Part shown: piece by piece, positions 7,090 to 7,865 of the stretch | How the letters are laid out: each line of letters starts with the position of its first letter | How positions within the stretch are numbered: the stretch's first letter is position 1 | DNA from: Thermohalobaculum sp050043005 | Lineage (GTDB): Bacteria; Pseudomonadota; Alphaproteobacteria; Rhodobacterales; Rhodobacteraceae | Assembly: GCA_050043005.1 (NCBI GenBank) | Contig: JBHJIZ010000175.1 | Span: forward strand, 1 to 7,865 | DNA length: 7,865 nt | Direction of reading: 5' to 3' | Made by a program: the position numbers and the translations under genes | The notes under the pieces: model-generated | Told to the model about the DNA's origin: nothing | Seen by the model: only the letters and a program-made list of their open reading frames with translations | Database searches by the model: none

Positions 7090-7865
7090 CAAGTGATCCG
7101 TGCACCGGTGGCGTCGAAATACAGCGCGTTCTGCGGTTGGATGGCTATCGTATCGCCGGGTTCGAGATCGGTGTGAGTGTCGGTCAGGCTGACGATCTCG
7201 TGGTCGTTCAACCGAAGATGCAGCCGCGTCTGATCGCCCAGATGCTCGACCCGGTCGACGCGGGCGGATTGCCCCTCGCCCTGTCGGATGTGTTCGGGGC
7301 GCAGACCGATGGTGTTTGCGCCGTTGGGCGCGCCCGGGAAGGCATCCGCAGGCAAGGTATTGATCCGTGGCTGGCCAAGACGGCTGGCGACGTACAAACT
7401 GACCGGGTTCTCATAAATCTCGCGCGGCGTCCCCATCTGTACCAAACGGCCTTCGTCCAGCACGCCGATTTTGGTGGCCATGGTCATCGCCTCGATCTGG
7501 TCGTGGGTGACGTAAAGCAGCGTTGCGCCCAGGCTTTCCTGAATGCGTTTCAACTCGACCCGCAGTTCCGCGCGCAGCTTTGCATCCAGCGAACTCAACG
7601 GTTCGTCCATCAGGAAGATCTCGGGGTTCCGCACCAAGGCGCGCCCGATCGAGACGCGCTGCATTTCCCCACCCGAGAGCGCTGTCGCCTTGTTGTCCAG
7701 CTTGTGGGGGATGCGCAGGACTTCGGCCACCTCGGTCACTTTGCGTGTGATCTCGTCCTCGGGCGTTCGCAGGATCGGCGAGCGCAAGGGGAAAGCCAGG
7801 TTCTCGCGCACCGTCATGTGCGGGTAGAGCGAATACTGCTGGAACACCATCGCGACGTTGCGCTG
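7089..7865 (-). CDS. ABC transporter ATP-binding protein, MalK/UgpC (CUT1 sugar) type, N-terminus off window
   Basis: This is the cytoplasmic ATPase subunit of a carbohydrate importer. The frame is open to the right edge; 258 residues are visible and roughly 80-100, including Walker A, are missing. The ATG at 7850 is internal: it is the Met of the Q-loop MVFQQYSLYPHMTV. In order follow the ABC signature LSGGEMQRVSIGRAL, Walker B IFLMDEP with its catalytic Glu, D-loop SSLDAKLR, and switch His in YVTHDQIEAM. After a MalK-like stretch comes a C-terminal TOBE/OB regulatory domain beginning near IGLRPEHIR and ending at the stop. The signature has GEMQ rather than the commoner GQQQ, a variation allowed in CUT1 ATPases. 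Adjacency to the DhaK-DhaL gene suggests the cargo is a polyol or small ketose that ends as that kinase's substrate. Family is certain; cargo is inferred. Confidence 0.94.
   Translation of the reverse strand, partial: QRNVAMVFQQYSLYPHMTVRENLAFPLRSPILRTPEDEITRKVTEVAEVLRIPHKLDNKATALSGGEMQRVSIGRALVRNPEIFLMDEPLSSLDAKLRAELRVELKRIQESLGATLLYVTHDQIEAMTMATKIGVLDEGRLVQMGTPREIYENPVSLYVASRLGQPRINTLPADAFPGAPNGANTIGLRPEHIRQGEGQSARVDRVEHLGDQTRLHLRLNDHEIVSLTDTHTDLEPGDTIAIQPQNALYFDATGARIT

Noticed and set aside
6545..7096. + strand frame of 183 codons opposite the kinase gene
   Set aside because: It lies antisense to the conserved DhaK domain and its translation shows no family features.

Overview
The window looks like an accessory metabolic stretch of a GC-rich (about 60% by eye) alphaproteobacterium. 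I favour a Rhodobacterales (Roseobacter-type) bacterium. That rests on protein style and gene mix: a P450 with an AGHEAT I-helix, a fused DhaK-DhaL kinase and a sugar ABC ATPase. It is an inference, since no rRNA or other marker gene is present. There are five substantial genes, two of them cut by the window edges, plus one doubtful small ORF.

Left part, + strand. Bases 1-2054 are the C-terminal two thirds of an RND inner-membrane efflux pump subunit. A 167-base gap without a convincing terminator or promoter follows. Next come three closely spaced + strand genes: a bacterial cytochrome P450 (2222-3415), a PfkB-family sugar kinase best read as pseudouridine kinase PsuK (3434-4315), and pseudouridine-5'-phosphate glycosidase PsuG (4312-5226). 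The P450 stop is 18 bases before psuK, and psuK and psuG overlap by four bases (ATGA). PsuK and PsuG together would convert pseudouridine, via pseudouridine 5'-phosphate, to uracil and ribose 5-phosphate. The P450 at the head of this unit is not part of the known pathway and is the most interesting point of the window.

Right part, - strand, convergent with the first. A CUT1/MalK-type ABC transporter ATPase (7089-7865, N-terminus off the window) is followed after 10 bases by a fused ATP-dependent dihydroxyacetone-kinase-family enzyme (DhaK+DhaL, 5450-7078). The kinase Shine-Dalgarno sequence lies against the ATPase stop codon, so the two are almost certainly one operon. They suggest uptake of a polyol or small ketose and its phosphorylation (dihydroxyacetone or a tetrulose such as erythrulose). 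The permease and binding-protein genes would lie to the right of the window.

The gap between the convergent units (5227-5449) holds one short GC-rich inverted repeat and a 40-codon reading frame of coding-like composition on the - strand that overlaps the 3' end of the kinase gene. No tRNA, rRNA, CRISPR array, insertion sequence or attachment site was seen.
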